Shown here piece by piece: positions 61,915-64,000 of a stretch of 64,000 nucleotides of DNA (positions are counted from its first letter, which is position 1; each line of letters begins with the position of its first letter). The DNA is taken from assembly GCF_001305295.1 (NCBI RefSeq), contig NZ_LJSI01000054.1, positions 124,001-188,000 on the forward strand, written 5' to 3'. This DNA comes from Neptunomonas antarctica (lineage in GTDB: Bacteria; Pseudomonadota; Gammaproteobacteria; Pseudomonadales; Balneatricaceae). The position numbers and the translations under genes were made by a program. A model generated the notes under the pieces. It saw only the letters and a list, made by a program, of their open reading frames with translations. It was not told the origin of the DNA and searched no databases.

Positions 61915-63045
61915 TCAGATTTCAGCGATTCGATATAACACTGAGTCATGATATCCAGTAATCACCGGTATCACTCCCGCCAGCGCCTTATCGAGCTTGG
62001 GATCACCACTATCAACGATCAACGGGCGCCCTTGTAGTTCGGCTAACTTGGTTTTTGTTGCTATAACGATGAGATTATCTTTTCCGACCTGCCAGATCAA
62101 CTCAGGGCTAAGCTGCTGATTACCGCGGCCTAGAATATGCCCTTGTCCGCCAATGATCGTAATGACCACTTTTGTTCTGCCATCGACGGTTTTATCCAGC
62201 AATTCCTGTGCAGTACAGTCACTGGCAATCAGTGTCTGATCTTCTATCAGATCAACACCTAATAACGTATTCGGTAAGCCCAACTCTTCCATTACCGCCT
62301 GAACGGTCGTACCCGACCCCATAATATAACGCGTACCGGCTTCCATGCGCTCAATCAGATCTGCCGCTATATCAGTCAACACAAGCTCTTCTACTTCTTT
62401 ACCACCACTTTTTACATTTTGTAGATAACGATGCTCCTGTGGAACCAGTAACTCGCCATAGTACTTCGCTTTAACGCGGCCCTCACGAAATTCGGCTTCA
62501 TCGATATCGCGTACTTCCTGGTCGCCAAGCGTCACCAATTCGCCCCGAATAAGCATCGCTACAATTTCACCCGCCGCTTTAGGCGTGACCGCATACACTC
62601 CCGAATGAATTTTCACACCCGCAGGAATGCCCAACACAGGAAACTGTTCCGGTAATGCATAACAGATATTTCTTGCCGTACCATCACCTCCCGCAAACAA
62701 CATAAGATCAACACCTGCCTTATAAAGTGCCAGTGCTGCCTTCTCAGTATCTTCAGCGGTAGTATGGCCTGTTTTAATCGTACCTATCACTAGCGGTTCA
62801 AAACCCGCATGGCGTGCCGCTGTTTCTCCCATTTCTGCAGGGAAGGTAACGATTTCTACATCCAACCCTTTTAGCACCGACAATGCGGCGTGCGTGCGCA
62901 ATTGCGCTTTAGGTTCTGCGCCTAATGCCAGCGCTTTGCGGGCCGTTTCAATACCGTCACTGCCTTTTAAAGCAACACTACCACCCAGCCCTGCCAATGG
63001 ATTAATCAGCAAACCTAACTTAAAAATCCGTTTTTTGTCACTCAT
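61915..63045 (-). CDS. ATP-NAD kinase-like protein
   Basis: A 376-residue protein of the NAD-kinase/diacylglycerol kinase fold, but longer than NadK. Motifs: LINPLAGLGGSVALKGSDG, LMLFAGGDGTARN (the GGDG nucleotide site), GIPAGVKIHSGVYAV and MGSGTTVQAVMEELG; this matches the ATP-NAD kinase family protein (Pfam NAD_kinase, AcoX-like) rather than housekeeping NadK. The most likely start is ATG 63045; an upstream in-frame ATG at 63078 overlaps the preceding PilZ gene. No acetoin genes are next to it, so its substrate is uncertain. Confidence 0.88.
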   Translation of the reverse strand: MSDKKRIFKLGLLINPLAGLGGSVALKGSDGIETARKALALGAEPKAQLRTHAALSVLKGLDVEIVTFPAEMGETAARHAGFEPLVIGTIKTGHTTAEDTEKAALALYKAGVDLMLFAGGDGTARNICYALPEQFPVLGIPAGVKIHSGVYAVTPKAAGEIVAMLIRGELVTLGDQEVRDIDEAEFREGRVKAKYYGELLVPQEHRYLQNVKSGGKEVEELVLTDIAADLIERMEAGTRYIMGSGTTVQAVMEELGLPNTLLGVDLIEDQTLIASDCTAQELLDKTVDGRTKVVITIIGGQGHILGRGNQQLSPELIWQVGKDNLIVIATKTKLAELQGRPLIVDSGDPKLDKALAGVIPVITGYHDSVLYRIAEI

Positions 63046-63067
63046 CACTGTTCGCTCTATCACCCTT

Positions 63068-63766
63068 TTATTCATCATCCAGGTAACCTAACTCTGTTAA
63101 ATATTGCTGATAAAAAAACGCGGTAATTAACAGCCGCGTATCTTCTTCAAGTGCATCAAATTCCATTCCATGCAGCATGACGTCAGGCTCAATATTCTCA
63201 ATATTACGCAATATAGCGGGTAACAAAATAACCTGATCCAGCCCACCTACCTGAAACCGTAACGTTAAAAAATACTGATCGCCTATCTGGCCCAGTGCGC
63301 TTGGCGCATCAACCGATACCCCGTTCAAGCTAATATTCAGACAATGAACGATTCTTGGCATGCCTAGATTCGCACTTTTTATCTCATCCTGATGATCAAC
63401 AGAAACGGCCAGATTGACAGGAATGCGCTGATGCTTTCTTATCGATTGATATTCTACCGTTTCAGGATAAGCCAAATGCCAATGGGGATAGGGAGACGGA
63501 TGCGCTTTAAGTAACCTGCTGACGAATGCACAACGTCGATTCCCTGCCATTAACGTCGCAGTCAATCGGGCACCCTCAAGGTTCAGAGTATTCACATTAC
63601 CTTTGGGAGCCGACACGATAACACCGCCGTTTTCCTGAAAACCTAACAGCTTCAGCTTGAAACGCTTTCTGGGTACCTGAAACTGAATAGATATGAATTC
63701 ACCTACCGTGGGCATTAACTCTTTCAGCGTCTTTACATTCTGGCGAGCGCTTATCGTCGGGATCAT
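63068..63766 (-). CDS. YcgR/PilZ-type c-di-GMP-binding flagellar brake-like protein
   Basis: A 232-residue cytosolic protein: YcgR-like N-terminal beta domain (about 20-105) and PilZ domain (about 110-225). The c-di-GMP motifs are the arginine pair in IRKHQRIPVNLAV and LNISLNGVSV (D/NxSxxG). It is a possible receptor for the c-di-GMP made by the cyclase at 60785. Its stop codon sits next to the NAD-kinase start region with a 23-bp gap or, if the earlier Met is used, an 11-bp overlap. Confidence 0.88.
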   Translation of the reverse strand: MIPTISARQNVKTLKELMPTVGEFISIQFQVPRKRFKLKLLGFQENGGVIVSAPKGNVNTLNLEGARLTATLMAGNRRCAFVSRLLKAHPSPYPHWHLAYPETVEYQSIRKHQRIPVNLAVSVDHQDEIKSANLGMPRIVHCLNISLNGVSVDAPSALGQIGDQYFLTLRFQVGGLDQVILLPAILRNIENIEPDVMLHGMEFDALEEDTRLLITAFFYQQYLTELGYLDDE

Positions 63767-63794
63767 TAAAACCTCGTTATGTATGCGCTGAAGC

Positions 63795-63998
63795 TTACGC
63801 TAAATTCACCGTAAATCCGAGGTTTTTCAAACAATTAGCTAGACTTCTATCGGTAACTCCCAGTACTTCAAGCGACGAAAATTCACGCCGGATTGGGTAG
63901 TTTTTCCTTAATAAATCAAACTGTTGTGGCTGATTATCACCGAATAATGTTTTTCGTAAAGCACGATCATCCCTATAAGGATCGTATACCAGATTCAT
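63795..63998 (-). CDS. C-terminal fragment of an unidentified protein at the right edge
   Basis: An open frame of 67 codons running toward the window edge, 28 bp upstream of the PilZ gene. The visible sequence has YDPYRDDRALRKTLFGDNQ and ends SLANCLKNLGFTVNLA. A Met codon is at 63998, but no upstream context is visible, so the real start may lie outside. I do not recognise the family. Same-strand spacing suggests it is co-transcribed with the PilZ and kinase-like genes. Confidence 0.5.
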   Translation of the reverse strand: MNLVYDPYRDDRALRKTLFGDNQPQQFDLLRKNYPIRREFSSLEVLGVTDRSLANCLKNLGFTVNLA

Positions 63999-64000
63999 CA

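Overview
The window looks like chromosome of a marine, Gram-negative gammaproteobacterium of the Oceanospirillales/Pseudomonadales kind (Neptuniibacter, Amphritea or Neptunomonas-like). I infer this from gene content: YceH, RdgC, HrpB, a Slt lytic transglycosylase, the LapD/LapG pair, an Anr/Fnr-ccoNOQP-ccoGHIS-hemN block, a class I PHA synthase, a complete Sox thiosulfate-oxidation cluster and a tripartite tricarboxylate transporter (TTT). Base composition is moderate and even by eye. I see no insertion sequence, prophage, CRISPR array, rRNA or tRNA, so this reads as core/semi-core chromosome.

Layout. 1-2.8 kb: GntR regulator (cut at the left edge), LysR regulator and glutathione-dependent formaldehyde dehydrogenase. 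2.8-9.7 kb: a CitA/DcuS-type sensor and its response regulator, divergent from tctCBA and a porin; a perfect 12-bp inverted repeat lies between the two arms. 9.9-16.1 kb: YceH; then an FNT-family (NirC/FocA) channel, a PP2C-Ser/Thr kinase fusion and cyanase, preceded by a sigma-54 type promoter and an NtrC-type site; then an Atm1-like ABC exporter. 16.1-27.4 kb: flavodoxin-like protein, Slt, TatD, glutaredoxin-like protein, PhaC, and a MATE-DUF3080-LapG-LapD run. 27.4-29.9 kb: TusA, ProQ-domain protein and thioredoxin 2 on the minus strand, plus two small enzymes.

30.2-41.2 kb is a microaerobic respiration block: cbb3 oxidase ccoNOQP, assembly genes ccoG-fixH-ccoI-ccoS, a SafE-like protein, hemN and the Fnr/Anr regulator itself. 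FNR-type boxes occur before hemN, before ccoN, between ccoP and ccoG, and before phaC about 10 kb upstream. Two of them (hemN, phaC) have a -10 hexamer at class II spacing, so the block and PHA synthesis are probably coordinated by the encoded regulator.

41.4-47.2 kb: apt, a coupled pair of exported proteins (alpha/beta hydrolase and thioredoxin-fold protein), HrpB and RdgC. 47.3-55.5 kb: soxCDXYZA-K-B on the minus strand with an exported rhodanese upstream. The presence of SoxCD predicts complete oxidation of thiosulfate to sulfate, with electrons delivered as cytochrome c to oxidases such as cbb3. 55.7-64 kb: QueE, BASS-family transporter, CDF metal exporter, SulP transporter, diguanylate cyclase, ATP-NAD kinase-like protein, PilZ protein and a truncated ORF.

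The most interesting candidate is the FNT channel-PP2C/kinase-cyanase locus with its apparent nitrogen-control promoter. No nitrite reductase or known cyanate transporter is nearby, so the FNT channel could be a cyanate entry route under kinase/phosphatase control. All assignments are from reading sequence; no database search was run.
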